A DNA stretch of 64,000 bases from an uncultured Lachnospiraceae bacterium (lineage in GTDB: Bacteria; Bacillota; Clostridia; Lachnospirales; Lachnospiraceae). The stretch covers positions 1 to 64,000 of the forward strand of contig CALWGV010000028.1 of the NCBI GenBank assembly GCA_944380185.1, in the 5' to 3' direction. The stretch's first letter is position 1, and every line of letters starts with the position of its first letter. A model generated the notes under the pieces. It searched no databases. It was not told where the DNA came from and saw nothing but the letters and a program-made list of their open reading frames with translations. A program made the position numbers and the translations under genes. Below are positions 28,608-37,792 of the stretch, in pieces.

Positions 28608-30110
28608 TTATCTCCTCTTATATAAGTGATATGTGTACAAAATCCCTTCATAATCCGATTCCTGAGAGGCGACCTCCGCATAATGGCGCAGCTGATCTCC
28701 CTCCAGTTCAAACCCTCTGGTGACCACATAGTCCACCAGCCCATTCATCACAATGTTCTCCTGCTCCTCATACAGCGCCGGCAGCATAATGTTAGCCGTT
28801 GTAAAATAGGTAAACTGAGGGGTGATTCCGCAGGCAGTATAAAATCCTCCGTCCAGGAAACCGTAATTGAGCAGAGTTGCATTCTCCGTCTCCTTCACAA
28901 TAGAGGCAAACTGATACTGCACCAGCGTATCCTTATCACGCCCAATCTGGTCCGTATAGTTTCCAGTCAGATAACAGAAAACCACACCCACTGCCAGCAT
29001 GGCGGTCAGGGCCACCGAGCGCCTTCTGCCCTCTGTCTTCAGAGGGATTCTCAGTCTCACCAGCAGCAGAAGAAGCGCTGCCACGCCAAAAGAGGCAAAC
29101 AGAGAGAACACCAGCGCATAATAAGGCTGCCACTGCACCACTCCCCAGCAAATTCCCAGGGTGGTAAAGACAATAATTGCTGCTAGATTCCATTTTTCCA
29201 ATGCCTTTTGCTTCCGGGAGATAAGAAACCACAGAACTCCGCCGACGATAAAGGGTGAATATTTCCAATTGGCAAGGAAAGCGTCCAGCACATTTTTGAC
29301 CATCGATTTAATTACGGCAAATGCGCTGACCGGATCGCTGTCTCCATACAAAAATATATTGTCGTACACATAGCCCCGCCACAAGTCCCCCAGCGCTCCA
29401 TTAACGCCGAAATAAATCAGCCAGGGAACAGCTGTTGCAAACATGCCGCCCAAAAAGACCAGACAGCTGACAATACTCCTCTTAAAATCCCGGCGAAGCA
29501 GGCAGGAGAAGAAAATCATCATCATCCAGGCAAAATGGAAACCCAGCATAGTGTATTTAATCCACAAAATACAGCCGGCCAGCACACCATTGACAAACAG
29601 CGTTCCATAGCCCATGGGTGCCGGATATTCTTCCTTCATATACCGCACAGAGACATAGAGGGACCACATCATCAGCGGGAGGCACAGCTCCTCCGCGCTG
29701 TCTCCATGACAAAAGCTGTTGGACGTCAAAATCAGAGCAGCGAGCACCGGCACGCCCCAGACCGCCGTCCTGCCGCACAATAACTCCATCAGTTTCCATC
29801 CTGCCCGCAGAAAGGCAGTAAAAGCAACGATTTCGATCAAATACACGCCAAAGAACGTCCGATACGAGATCAGGCTGGCCAGTCCGTGAATCAGATACAG
29901 AAGCGGCCCCTTGTGATCATAGATATCTCTGTACAGCACACGGCCATTCATCATGGCCTTGCCCATAGTAAAATAGATATTGGCGTCAACCCAATCATTG
30001 AGGGGATACAGAAAAGAACTTTTCGTGCAAATTGTCAGAAACAGCCCGGCTGTCGCCGCGCAGAAAAGCCACTTCTTCCATTCCGTTGATTTTCCTTGTA
30101 TAGCACTCAT
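28608..30110 (-). CDS. GT39/ArnT-like GT-C glycosyltransferase
   Basis: A 500-residue protein with about 11 helices. The first outside loop reads NDWVDANIYFTMGKAMMNG and continues RDIYDHKGPLLYL. This D-x-D...G..M..G...Y.D..DHK.P pattern is characteristic of the PMT/ArnT superfamily, with Asp42 as the likely catalytic or metal residue. HGDSAEELCLP follows in the second loop. ATG 30110 is preceded by GAGGAT; an upstream in-frame start near 30203 would lie inside the acyltransferase gene. The enzyme should transfer a sugar from a polyprenyl-phosphate donor, plausibly made by the adjacent DPM1-like protein, to a glycan or lipid outside the membrane. Confidence 0.77.
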   Translation of the reverse strand: MSAIQGKSTEWKKWLFCAATAGLFLTICTKSSFLYPLNDWVDANIYFTMGKAMMNGRVLYRDIYDHKGPLLYLIHGLASLISYRTFFGVYLIEIVAFTAFLRAGWKLMELLCGRTAVWGVPVLAALILTSNSFCHGDSAEELCLPLMMWSLYVSVRYMKEEYPAPMGYGTLFVNGVLAGCILWIKYTMLGFHFAWMMMIFFSCLLRRDFKRSIVSCLVFLGGMFATAVPWLIYFGVNGALGDLWRGYVYDNIFLYGDSDPVSAFAVIKSMVKNVLDAFLANWKYSPFIVGGVLWFLISRKQKALEKWNLAAIIVFTTLGICWGVVQWQPYYALVFSLFASFGVAALLLLLVRLRIPLKTEGRRRSVALTAMLAVGVVFCYLTGNYTDQIGRDKDTLVQYQFASIVKETENATLLNYGFLDGGFYTACGITPQFTYFTTANIMLPALYEEQENIVMNGLVDYVVTRGFELEGDQLRHYAEVASQESDYEGILYTYHLYKRR

Positions 30111-30118
30111 AATAATCC

Positions 30119-30838
30119 TCAATCGTTCGTGACTTCCATAAGCTCCCTGCGCCAATCCAGCCCCTCTCGCAGGACCCGAGCCGGATTGCCGCCCACGGCA
30201 CAATATCTCTCTGTGATCGACTTGGTCACCACACTTCGTGTTCCCACAATGCAGTGATCGGTGATTTCCACGCCCTTGGTGCAGACGACGCCTGTCCCCA
30301 TCCAGACATGATCGCCGATGTGTACGGACTGTGAGGGATTTACTCTCTTTCCCTCCAGATCTACAATGGAGTGTCCGTCTGCCGTTCGAATTTCAACGGA
30401 AGCAGAAATCATGCAGTCCTTTCCTACCGAGATCTCCGTTCCTTCGATGGCAGCCAAGTGCGTAGGATACTCCGGTTTTCCAATGACCGCGGTGCCCGCG
30501 CCCAGAGAAATTTGGTTTTTGTCTTTGGAAATCCACAATTCCACACAGATGAGGGTAGCATCTCTTCCCACAAAGATACGGTTATGATTCCCCATAATCC
30601 GAAATACGCAGTTTTGAATCTGCGCCCCCTGCTCAACAATCACCTCATTGCCGGTTCCGGCAAAATAGATCTGCGTCCGGTCCATTTTGGCGCAGCAGAT
30701 GTCCAGTCCGTTTCCTTTTTTGCCGCGGATTTTATTTCTGCCGACAGTATGATTGTATAGATTAAAAATCCATCGGTACTTCTCCGGCTCATCATGCATT
30801 CTCGCCCAATGTTTTTTGACCACTGTTTTCAGTCCCAT
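30119..30838 (-). CDS. Left-handed beta-helix acyltransferase
   Basis: A 239-residue hexapeptide-repeat protein. Repeats run from about residue 65 to 215 (VGRDATLICVELWIS, SLGAGTAVIG, SVGKDCMISASVEIR, HIGDHVWMGTGVVCTKGV), and the C-terminal AVGGNPARVLREG is typical of sugar O- or N-acyltransferases. ADGHSI contains a likely catalytic His near residue 150. GGAGG lies 9 bp before ATG 30838; a GTG nine bases upstream sits directly against that site and is less likely. It probably acetylates a sugar of the repeat unit in the cytoplasm. One of three such enzymes in this unit, it lies next to a membrane-anchored SGNH hydrolase. Confidence 0.85.
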   Translation of the reverse strand: MGLKTVVKKHWARMHDEPEKYRWIFNLYNHTVGRNKIRGKKGNGLDICCAKMDRTQIYFAGTGNEVIVEQGAQIQNCVFRIMGNHNRIFVGRDATLICVELWISKDKNQISLGAGTAVIGKPEYPTHLAAIEGTEISVGKDCMISASVEIRTADGHSIVDLEGKRVNPSQSVHIGDHVWMGTGVVCTKGVEITDHCIVGTRSVVTKSITERYCAVGGNPARVLREGLDWRRELMEVTND

Positions 30839-30855
30839 GCTTCTCACCCTCCAAA

Positions 30856-31815
30856 TTAGTCGATCGGAGCGATTTCTTTCAGCCTCCCGATCATTACGCG
30901 GGCGATGGCCTTACCACCTTCTTCGGTGGGATGGACCAAGTCTTCCAGATACTCATAACGATTGAACTGGTTCACTCCGCAGCTCTCGAAGACATCAATA
31001 TAAGGAATACTCAAATATTCCGCAACCTGTTCAATGGCCTTGGCATAGTCATAGGTCGTCAGCCCCAGGTCATTATAAACCGGTTCCGTCTGATTCTGAC
31101 GCATTTCCTCTTTCGATTGTCCTTCCTCCTCATATCCCCTCCCACTGAAGGGAGAGGCCAGAACAATAACCGCATCCGGGCAGTGCTCCTGCATTTTGAC
31201 AACGGTGGACGCTACTGCTCCCATAAAGGTCGTCTCGTCAAAAGGATAGGACAAATCGCCCAAAGGAGCGCTGATGGAAGGCCCCGCGTCATTTGTTCCC
31301 GCCATGATAACCACCAGATCCACATCAGCGGGCACCGTCTGAATTCGCTCATCGCTGCACAGATACCCTTCTACCTCATGGGTGCCGCTGGGTGCCTCCG
31401 TCACACCGGCAATCCCCGGCTGACTGTTGAGGCTGCCATCCTCATTGGCGTACCAGATCAGATCGCTCTGCACAAAGGTAGCGCTCCCCACGCCTCGCAG
31501 ATAATGCTCAGAAAACCCAAAATACTCGGTCACATAGGGCTGCCACACGTTATAGCCGGTTATACTGTCCCCATAGCTGCACCAGGTTTTGCCGGCCCAG
31601 CTGACGCTGAAATCCGCCGACCCCAGGCCGCTCAGCTCGCTCACAGTCTGTTCCTGCCTTTTCACGCTGCGCTCCAGCGCGGATACGCGAATTCCCAATA
31701 TCACTGTGGCTGTCAGCAGGCACAAAATCACGATACCGCACAGTACCACTTTCCATCTTCCAAGGCGAGCACTGTGCTTTTTCTTTCTTTCATCCTTTTC
31801 TGTTTCTGCTTCCAT
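30856..31815 (-). CDS. Membrane-anchored SGNH/GDSL hydrolase
   Basis: A 319-residue protein with a basic N-terminus, one helix (about 22-42), a short heptad-like stretch (about 45-63) and an outside SGNH domain. YGDSITG gives Ser84 (block I), AGTND gives Asn175 (block III), and EDLVHPTEEGG gives Asp292 and His295 (block V), so the triad is complete. Such enzymes remove or transfer acyl groups on sugars or peptidoglycan. Together with three acyltransferase genes in the same unit this suggests acyl editing at the surface. ATG 31815 follows AAAGGACATTAT; an ATG at 31842 overlapping the previous stop as TAATG is the alternative. Confidence 0.82.
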   Translation of the reverse strand: MEAETEKDERKKKHSARLGRWKVVLCGIVILCLLTATVILGIRVSALERSVKRQEQTVSELSGLGSADFSVSWAGKTWCSYGDSITGYNVWQPYVTEYFGFSEHYLRGVGSATFVQSDLIWYANEDGSLNSQPGIAGVTEAPSGTHEVEGYLCSDERIQTVPADVDLVVIMAGTNDAGPSISAPLGDLSYPFDETTFMGAVASTVVKMQEHCPDAVIVLASPFSGRGYEEEGQSKEEMRQNQTEPVYNDLGLTTYDYAKAIEQVAEYLSIPYIDVFESCGVNQFNRYEYLEDLVHPTEEGGKAIARVMIGRLKEIAPID

Positions 31816-31841
31816 ATAATGTCCTTTCTCTGTCGTATCCA

Positions 31842-32780
31842 TTACCAGTAGCAGCTCCCTTCAATTTGGTCTGCAGCCGACGGCCGCTCTGCATCCCCCG
31901 GCCGGCACCAGACATCATTCATCAGTTTCTGATAGTCCTCTCTCTGTTCCCAGCGATTTCCCCGAATACCAAACAGCAGCTGAGATGCCCCGCCCATATG
32001 CACGGCCTGACGACCGGCTGCCTTGATTCTGGCGGCCAGAGGGAAGCCGTATGCTCCGCATCCAATGATCGCCACATCAAATTTTTGCTCAAGGGCCTTG
32101 TCCGTCATGTAATCCAGAGCTGCAAACCAGTCCGCGAACCGCTCATCCGGCTGTCCGCCGATAGTCTGCACCGCCTTGAGTGTCAGAAGCTCAAATTCCG
32201 GCAGGATACGCGGATCGGCAAAGAGCTGACTGCGATGATTCAAATACTGGCTTCGGATCGTGTCTTCAAAGGGATGAATCACCAGCACACGGCGCCCCTT
32301 CAGGGCCTCCGTCCACGGCTCATCAACAAAAAAAGGTTCCAGGCCCGACAGAAAGCACTGTACCGCATCCGGCAGATAAGTGTCATAGACATAGTCTTCC
32401 ATGACCAGCCCCTGCCAGGTGGCAATCAGATCCACCTGACGGCAGGACCCCTCCATCAATTCGCCAAACCGCATAATCTTCTCGCGGTCCCGCGGAAAAA
32501 AGCCGGCGTTGATGCACAGAGAGTCCAGCGTCTCCTCCGGGATATCTTTTCTGAGGCCAAACCGTACCTCCAATGTTCGGCGGAAAGCCCGCATCTCCCC
32601 GCTGCCAAAACGACCTGCCATAAACGGCTCTCCCGAGCGAATATGCTCGGCCAGATATCGATTGGCATGCAGATCATCCAGATAGGAGGTGTTGTTATAC
32701 ACCGTTTTTTTAGGCCGTTTTAGCAGATGGCGGACACCTTCCGCAAAATAATACCGGCCGTATCGCACGATTCCTTTCAT
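31842..32780 (-). CDS. GT-D-like (DUF1792-like) glycosyltransferase candidate
   Basis: A 312-residue protein. FMAGRFGSGEMRAF (residues 53-66) resembles the RFGDGE signature of GT-D/DUF1792 transferases, but Ser60 stands where the DxE motif has Asp. RRVLVIHPFEDTIRSQY and FDVAIIGCGAYGFPLA, later HMGGASQLLFGIRG, are the remaining conserved-looking blocks. No membrane helices. ATG 32780 with GAGG upstream was chosen; a longer form would overlap the preceding gene. The neighbours are a GT-A-like transferase and an SGNH hydrolase, which fits a role in glycan assembly. The family call is by motif resemblance only. Confidence 0.5.
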   Translation of the reverse strand: MKGIVRYGRYYFAEGVRHLLKRPKKTVYNNTSYLDDLHANRYLAEHIRSGEPFMAGRFGSGEMRAFRRTLEVRFGLRKDIPEETLDSLCINAGFFPRDREKIMRFGELMEGSCRQVDLIATWQGLVMEDYVYDTYLPDAVQCFLSGLEPFFVDEPWTEALKGRRVLVIHPFEDTIRSQYLNHRSQLFADPRILPEFELLTLKAVQTIGGQPDERFADWFAALDYMTDKALEQKFDVAIIGCGAYGFPLAARIKAAGRQAVHMGGASQLLFGIRGNRWEQREDYQKLMNDVWCRPGDAERPSAADQIEGSCYW

Positions 32781-32794
32781 TTTCCCGTCCTCAC

Positions 32795-33817
32795 CTATCC
32801 TCTGGCAATATGCAGCACATGAAGTATCGTTCGGGGAAGCCGTCTCAGCTTCGCCCGCCGCTCCTCTCCGGAAGCACAGTAAAAGCTCCTGAAACCGCCC
32901 TCTATACTCCGCCAAGCTTTCACCAGAGGATGCCCTTCGCTGAGTATTCTGCAGAAACGTTTGGTATAATATACGTCCGGCACCATATGCCTGGGATGGC
33001 GCAGCGGAAAATCATATTCGTAGGTTTGTTTATAGTAAACCTGCCGCAGCCCTTTAGGCACTACATCCATGGAGCCCGCCCCATGGGTTCCGCCCGCTCC
33101 CACGCCGATGTTGGACGTCAGATTTTTCACCGGAACAATGTCCAGCATATTCTGTGTGCTCTTCGTATTCCAGATAATCGTCTCAAAGAAGCGGATGCCG
33201 GTGGATTGATGCCACTGGCACATGCGTATTTTTTCGTCCAGTGCCTCAATCTGAGGGCGCATGGCCTTTATCGTATAGTCATCCTTCAGAAAACTGTACT
33301 CTGTGTCAAACATGTCAATGCAGCGCTTCCATGTCGCCCAACCCCAGATTGCCGAACGCCGCGAGAAAAAATAGTCCGCATTTTCAGGTCCGTATACGTC
33401 CAGATGATTCATTCCGGCAATGGTAAAAACGCGATTGTCATGCTCATAATAGTCCAGCAGCTCCTTGCAGAAAGGAAAGAAACTCTGCGAGGCCACTATA
33501 TCATCCTCCAGAATAATCCCCTTGTCCACATGAGAAAACATCCAGGTGATGGCATTGTACATAGAGGGGTCACAGCCTACATTTTTCTCCTGATAGTTGC
33601 GATACACTTCGCACTCCCAGTCAATCCCCTCTTCCGCGATTTTCCGGCAGGCCGCAATTTTTTCGCTGTCTTGCGGTCTGCCGTCACGGGGACCATCCTG
33701 ATACAGAAACAGTTTGCTTGGTCTGGCCAGTCTCACCTGCTCAAAGACCTTGGCAAAGGTATCCGGGCGAATGAAAAAAACACACAGAACAGCTACATCA
33801 ATTTTACTCGGGTACAT
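32795..33817 (-). CDS. GT-A-type glycosyltransferase
   Basis: A 340-residue protein starting with DVAVLCVFFIRPDTF and LFLYQDGPRDGRPQD. KGIILEDDIVAS holds the acidic metal-binding EDD, and SAIWGWATWKRC the Trp-rich motif of a bacterial nucleotide-diphospho-sugar transferase family often annotated HlpA-like. No membrane helices. ATG 33817 has GGAGACAG upstream; the start overlaps the GT4 gene by 14 bp, showing coupling. It probably acts in the cytoplasm during repeat-unit assembly. The donor is unknown. Confidence 0.75.
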   Translation of the reverse strand: MYPSKIDVAVLCVFFIRPDTFAKVFEQVRLARPSKLFLYQDGPRDGRPQDSEKIAACRKIAEEGIDWECEVYRNYQEKNVGCDPSMYNAITWMFSHVDKGIILEDDIVASQSFFPFCKELLDYYEHDNRVFTIAGMNHLDVYGPENADYFFSRRSAIWGWATWKRCIDMFDTEYSFLKDDYTIKAMRPQIEALDEKIRMCQWHQSTGIRFFETIIWNTKSTQNMLDIVPVKNLTSNIGVGAGGTHGAGSMDVVPKGLRQVYYKQTYEYDFPLRHPRHMVPDVYYTKRFCRILSEGHPLVKAWRSIEGGFRSFYCASGEERRAKLRRLPRTILHVLHIARG

Positions 33818-35090
33818 AGTTGCTGTCTCCAATCTCCCTGTAGATCTCCATCAAACGGCGGCTGTTTTTCTCCCTGTCATGGGTATCTGCCGCGTGAATC
33901 GCTGCCTGACGTCCCAGTCTGGACGCCAGCTCATCCTGAGCAAAAATTTGGTTCACATAGTACGCCAGCATATAAGGCGCGTCTGCCTGATACAGATATC
34001 CCTCCGTGCCGTGGCGCAGCATATTTTTCACTCCCCCCACATCGGAAGACACCACCGGCATCCCTAAAAGCATCGCCTCTCCCACGGAGTTCGGCGAATT
34101 TTCGATAGATGACGGAGAGACAAACACATGGGACCGCAGAAAACGTTCACACATTTTTTCTTCATCCAGAAAGCCGGTGAAAACCACATGATCCGTCAGC
34201 TCGTTCTCCTCCATCAGCCGGCAGAGATACCTGCCGTAGGAGCTTTGACGAAGACGATCTGACAGCGTTTTTCTTCTGGTGATATCGCCCCCTGCCACAT
34301 AGACTCTGGTGTCCGGATACCTCGCCAGGATTGCAGGCATAGCCTCCAGCACATAGTGGAGTCCTTTGATCGGATAGCTGCCCTGACTGACAAAAATACT
34401 GTGTCGCTCGCATGTCTCCAGACTCCATTGATGTTCATAAAAGCTCTTCCGCAGTGTCTCATTGCAGAAATGATACTTGGCGCGGGGATTGATCTGTTGC
34501 GTGCAGGCTCTGTCCCAGTCAGTCCTGCCGATAATGTGCTGTACTCCGCTTATCGCCTCCCGCTCAAAGACTGCTCTGCGATAGAAACTCTCTCTCTGGC
34601 GAAGCAGATTATCGCGGGTCAACATATCCCGGAAGGTCCGTCCTGTCTGTACCCAGCGAGGTACATCCGCCATGAAATGTCTGGCATAGACCGAAACCAT
34701 CCCCTGAATCCCGATCACCGTTTTCTGCGGGCAGGCAAAAGCCCGCACGGCTGCCAAAGCGTGCATGTACTCCGTACCGAAAATATGAACGATATCCGGC
34801 TGAAAATCTCTGATGATCTCTCGGAGCTGCTCCTCCACTGCCGGTACATAGGACAGACAGACACGTTCTTTTTGCGCAAAACCATAGAAACGGCTCCCAT
34901 CCGCCTCTCCTCTGACCAGCTTTTCCCGGTCATACAGAGGAAAGCAGATAGCGCGCTGAATATCCTTTTCTTTTCCCAGGGCATCCCACATGCCTACCAT
35001 CCAGCCGCCCACACTGTAGACCTCCCCCAGGTTCATCGCCCGGGCGATATCCGGCAATATAAAATTGCTGACCCACAATACTCGCAACAT
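33804..35090 (-). CDS. GT4 family glycosyltransferase
   Basis: A 428-residue GT-B enzyme. LRVLWVSNFILPD opens the acceptor domain; VSQGSYPIKGLHYVLEAMP and SSIENSPNSVGEAMLLGMP (the E-x7-E donor motif) with SDVGGVKNML form the donor domain. ATG 35090 has GAAGGGAAAG upstream and lies about 30 bp after a predicted transcript start; the ATG codons at 35120 and 35114 would be almost leaderless from that promoter. It probably adds an internal sugar of the repeat unit. Specificity is unknown. Confidence 0.87.
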   Translation of the reverse strand: MLRVLWVSNFILPDIARAMNLGEVYSVGGWMVGMWDALGKEKDIQRAICFPLYDREKLVRGEADGSRFYGFAQKERVCLSYVPAVEEQLREIIRDFQPDIVHIFGTEYMHALAAVRAFACPQKTVIGIQGMVSVYARHFMADVPRWVQTGRTFRDMLTRDNLLRQRESFYRRAVFEREAISGVQHIIGRTDWDRACTQQINPRAKYHFCNETLRKSFYEHQWSLETCERHSIFVSQGSYPIKGLHYVLEAMPAILARYPDTRVYVAGGDITRRKTLSDRLRQSSYGRYLCRLMEENELTDHVVFTGFLDEEKMCERFLRSHVFVSPSSIENSPNSVGEAMLLGMPVVSSDVGGVKNMLRHGTEGYLYQADAPYMLAYYVNQIFAQDELASRLGRQAAIHAADTHDREKNSRRLMEIYREIGDSNYVPE

Positions 35091-35125
35091 CTTTCCCTTC
35101 ACCAGCCTGTCCATTGTCATTCTCT

Positions 35126-35154
35126 ATCATAACTATTTTCGCCAAATAATGCAA
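35126..35154 (-). promoter_or_regulatory. Internal promoter before the GT4 gene
   Basis: On the minus strand TTGCAT (35154-35149), a 17-bp spacer and TATGAT (35131-35126; five of six) lie in the 78-bp gap between the acyltransferase and GT4 genes, the widest gap in the long unit. It would let the 35090-23017 part be expressed separately. Confidence 0.55.
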
Positions 35155-35168
35155 CCTTATCGCATGCC

Positions 35169-35738
35169 TCAGCGAATTCTTCTGGCCGGATTACCCGCCC
35201 AGACCTGATCGGCAGGGATATCCTTGGTCACTACCGCCCCCGCTCCCACAATACTTCGATCGCCTATAGTCACACCCTTCAGGATAATGCAGTGTGCGCC
35301 GATAAAGACGTCCTCCCCTATGGTTACCGGCCGGGTTGTCACCGTCTCGCCTTCGTAATCCCCTCTCTGCCGATAATCCAGGGAATGAAAATCCGTATCG
35401 TATATTTTCGTTCCGCCGCCGATAATTGTCCGGCTTCCAATCACAATTCGCTGATGACTGACAATCGCCGCGTTGGATATACCCACCCGGTCGCCGATAA
35501 TCAATTCCGCCGTATTTTTCAGGGACAAGACCGTGACAGCATCCCCGCCTATGGGGTTGGATGAACGTCCGGAATTGATCATCACATCATTCCCGATGAC
35601 AATAGTCCCATGGCCGTAGACCCGCAGACGCCCATGTATGGTCAGCCCGACCCCTGCGCGAATTTTCCGGTATCGCAGCACAAAAAAGTTGTACAGCCGG
35701 TCGGGAATGGCCGCGATAGCCGTCAGGATTTTCTTCAT
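35169..35738 (-). CDS. Left-handed beta-helix acyltransferase
   Basis: A 189-residue hexapeptide-repeat enzyme of the maltose/colanic acid acetyltransferase type. Repeats from about residue 30 (HGRLRVYGHGTIVIGN) to 185 include ISNAAIVSHQRIVIGSRTI, the loop YDTDFHSLDY with the likely catalytic His, and FIGAHCIILKGVTIGDRSI. VWAGNPARRIR closes it. AGGAGG lies 7 bp before ATG 35738. The gene starts 13 bp after the fucosyltransferase-like gene. Acetyl-CoA-dependent O-acetylation of a sugar is the likely role. Confidence 0.88.
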   Translation of the reverse strand: MKKILTAIAAIPDRLYNFFVLRYRKIRAGVGLTIHGRLRVYGHGTIVIGNDVMINSGRSSNPIGGDAVTVLSLKNTAELIIGDRVGISNAAIVSHQRIVIGSRTIIGGGTKIYDTDFHSLDYRQRGDYEGETVTTRPVTIGEDVFIGAHCIILKGVTIGDRSIVGAGAVVTKDIPADQVWAGNPARRIR

Positions 35739-35750
35739 TAGATTTCCTCC

Positions 35751-36665
35751 TCATTCATCTGTCTCATAGAGCTGTCTGATCTTTGCCTGTACTTCCTCCG
35801 GAAGTTCTCCGAAAGTTTCAATCTCGAACTGCTCTTCCTGCGGCGTCAAAATTTTCTGTTTGATCTGGTTTGGATAACAAATACAGTTGGCCCGCCCCAG
35901 ATATCTCGCCCACATGGAAAAAGAAGAGCCGGAAGCGATCAGCAGGGGAAATCGGCTCAATCCCAGTATATCCCCAATACCGGTCCCGTAAGTTTTGCGC
36001 TCCACCCCCGGCAGCGTCAGAAGCGGGGCGAGTTCCTCGTCTGTACCGTCAGAGAACACGATTGCGGGTACCTGCCAGCCGGCCGCTTTTCGCACCTGTT
36101 CCACTATTCCAGCATACCACTCTACCGGCAGGGCGCTGTCATGACGCCCTGAAGCCGCCTCATCGGCCGACACACGGCTAAAGTCACCCAGGCGCACATG
36201 AAGTCCTATGGCTCTGCTGAAATCCTGCGAAAGGGGCAGGCGATTTTTCGGATGAAGATTGCGGACAATCAGATCCCGCACATACTCATACTCATACAAA
36301 ATCTCTTCAAAGCACCCGTCAAACCCCGCAAATTCGACAATCGTCTCTTTTCTCTGCCCGATGGTCTCTTTCTGCGCCTCACCAATCCTCTTGCGGGTGA
36401 TAAGCAGCCACAGTTTTTTCCAGCCGGTGATCGAGCTGCCGTCGCTGCGAAACAAATCCCCATAGAAACGCTTGTCCGACTCTCTGCGCAAATACGGCCC
36501 TATTTTTATGCTGGGCCAGGTGGGCCAGATCACCTGGCATTCATAATCCCTGGCAAATACCGCTGCTCTTGCCCAGGCAAACATTATATTGCCAAGGCCG
36601 GCTCCTCCCAGCCTTACTATACCAAAATCGTGGTCCGAGAGCTTCGGGTACACATAATTCATCAT
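35751..36665 (-). CDS. Alpha-1,2-fucosyltransferase-like (GT11-type) enzyme
   Basis: A 304-residue protein. GGAGLGNIMFAWARA (20-34) corresponds to the GG(L)GNQ(L/M)FQYA motif of GT11, and IGLHVRLGDF (153-162) to HxRxGDY. SGSSFSMWARYLG near residue 255 matches the third motif. Substitutions relative to GT11 (M-F-A-W) mean the donor might not be GDP-fucose. AGGAGGAGAGC precedes ATG 36665; a second ATG follows at once. No GDP-fucose genes are in the window. It lies between the EpsG-type polymerase and an acyltransferase. Confidence 0.72.
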   Translation of the reverse strand: MMNYVYPKLSDHDFGIVRLGGAGLGNIMFAWARAAVFARDYECQVIWPTWPSIKIGPYLRRESDKRFYGDLFRSDGSSITGWKKLWLLITRKRIGEAQKETIGQRKETIVEFAGFDGCFEEILYEYEYVRDLIVRNLHPKNRLPLSQDFSRAIGLHVRLGDFSRVSADEAASGRHDSALPVEWYAGIVEQVRKAAGWQVPAIVFSDGTDEELAPLLTLPGVERKTYGTGIGDILGLSRFPLLIASGSSFSMWARYLGRANCICYPNQIKQKILTPQEEQFEIETFGELPEEVQAKIRQLYETDE

Positions 36666-36687
36666 GCTCTCCTCCTGTTTTTTTCTT

Positions 36688-37782
36688 CTACCTCGACCAT
36701 ATGGTCTGATAGGGCCATCCCCAGCTTCCTCCGGTCAATACCGGGGCAATAAAGAAGAACAGGAGAATTCCCCAGATCACTGCGTAGTACAGCACCCGTA
36801 TCAGACGGTTTTCCTCACATGCCAGTATCTCCGGCACGATCAGCGCATAAAAGCCTATAAAATACAGCTGCAGTCTCCCCCACATAGGAACCCAGTAAAA
36901 ACAGGTATATGCGCCCAAAAGAAGCACGCTGAAGTTGATATATAAAATATTTCCTTTGTTGCGCGCCAGAAGTTTTCGATAATACTTCAATGCCAGTATC
37001 ATGTAGATCAGACACAAAACCACCTGGACCGGCGAAAATTCCTCATATAAGTAAGAAGATGAGGTAGCGGCCGCACTGGGATAAATGCGCAGCAGCAGAT
37101 CATTGATCTGCCCGCGCAGCAAAAAGGCCAGACTGCAGACGGCAAAGTAAATAAAATACCAGATCTGATGAAAGGGGATCTGCATAAGCAGCATAATGGG
37201 AATGACAACCAGAGAAGTCCGATGAAATAATGAGGCAGCTAAGATCAGAGCATAGGCAATGATAAACCGTCTCTCCCTGGCATAGCCAAAGGCGATAAAA
37301 ATCAGCGCGCAGGCCATCCCCTGGCGGATCAAGTTAAAACTTTGTATATAGATCGTCGTAAAAAAGATATACAGGCTAAACGGCACAAAACGAGAAAATT
37401 TTTGAATGCAGCGCACGCCGAGAAGGCTAATAAATCCGTTGGTGATAAACATGATCCACTGAGGATCATCCGTATACAGAGATACGATACGGTTCAGCCA
37501 TACATAGCCTCGTTCCGTTCCGTCGTACAGCTGAATATACCAGTCCTCATTAATATTTTCAAATATCGTATAGTAGGAATCAAAGTCGGTCCCCACCCGG
37601 TAGCGCAGACCTCCAAAAGCGACAAAGACAACAAGAATCAAAACCCAGAATATCGCATTCAAAGAAACCGGATACAGTCTTTTCCCTATAGCCAGCTGCC
37701 CTTCCCAGTGATTCTGTTTTGTCAGTTCAATGCCAAAGCCCAGCAAAATGATCACGCTGAGTGTCAATAAATAAGGTGCCAT
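36688..37782 (-). CDS. EpsG-family polysaccharide polymerase
   Basis: A 364-residue protein with about ten helices. LRYRVGTDFDSYYTIFE (about 58-75) and FNLIRQGMACALIFIAFGY near residue 155 are the signatures of the EpsG family, which act as Wzy-like polymerases for exo- and capsular polysaccharides. It is the second polymerase candidate in the window, besides 2423-3541, and is linked to the initiating transferase and Wzz-like genes. RBS GGAGAACT precedes ATG 37782. Neighbours overlap or abut on both sides. Confidence 0.83.
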   Translation of the reverse strand: MAPYLLTLSVIILLGFGIELTKQNHWEGQLAIGKRLYPVSLNAIFWVLILVVFVAFGGLRYRVGTDFDSYYTIFENINEDWYIQLYDGTERGYVWLNRIVSLYTDDPQWIMFITNGFISLLGVRCIQKFSRFVPFSLYIFFTTIYIQSFNLIRQGMACALIFIAFGYARERRFIIAYALILAASLFHRTSLVVIPIMLLMQIPFHQIWYFIYFAVCSLAFLLRGQINDLLLRIYPSAAATSSSYLYEEFSPVQVVLCLIYMILALKYYRKLLARNKGNILYINFSVLLLGAYTCFYWVPMWGRLQLYFIGFYALIVPEILACEENRLIRVLYYAVIWGILLFFFIAPVLTGGSWGWPYQTIWSR

Positions 37783-37792
37783 AGTTCTCCTG

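Noticed and set aside
31866..34108. Long plus-strand reading frames (e.g. 31866-32723 and 32810-34108)
   Set aside because: They lie exactly antisense to recognised GT-D-like, GT-A and GT4 genes, have no fitting ribosome sites, and translate to Arg/His/Ile-rich sequence without domains.
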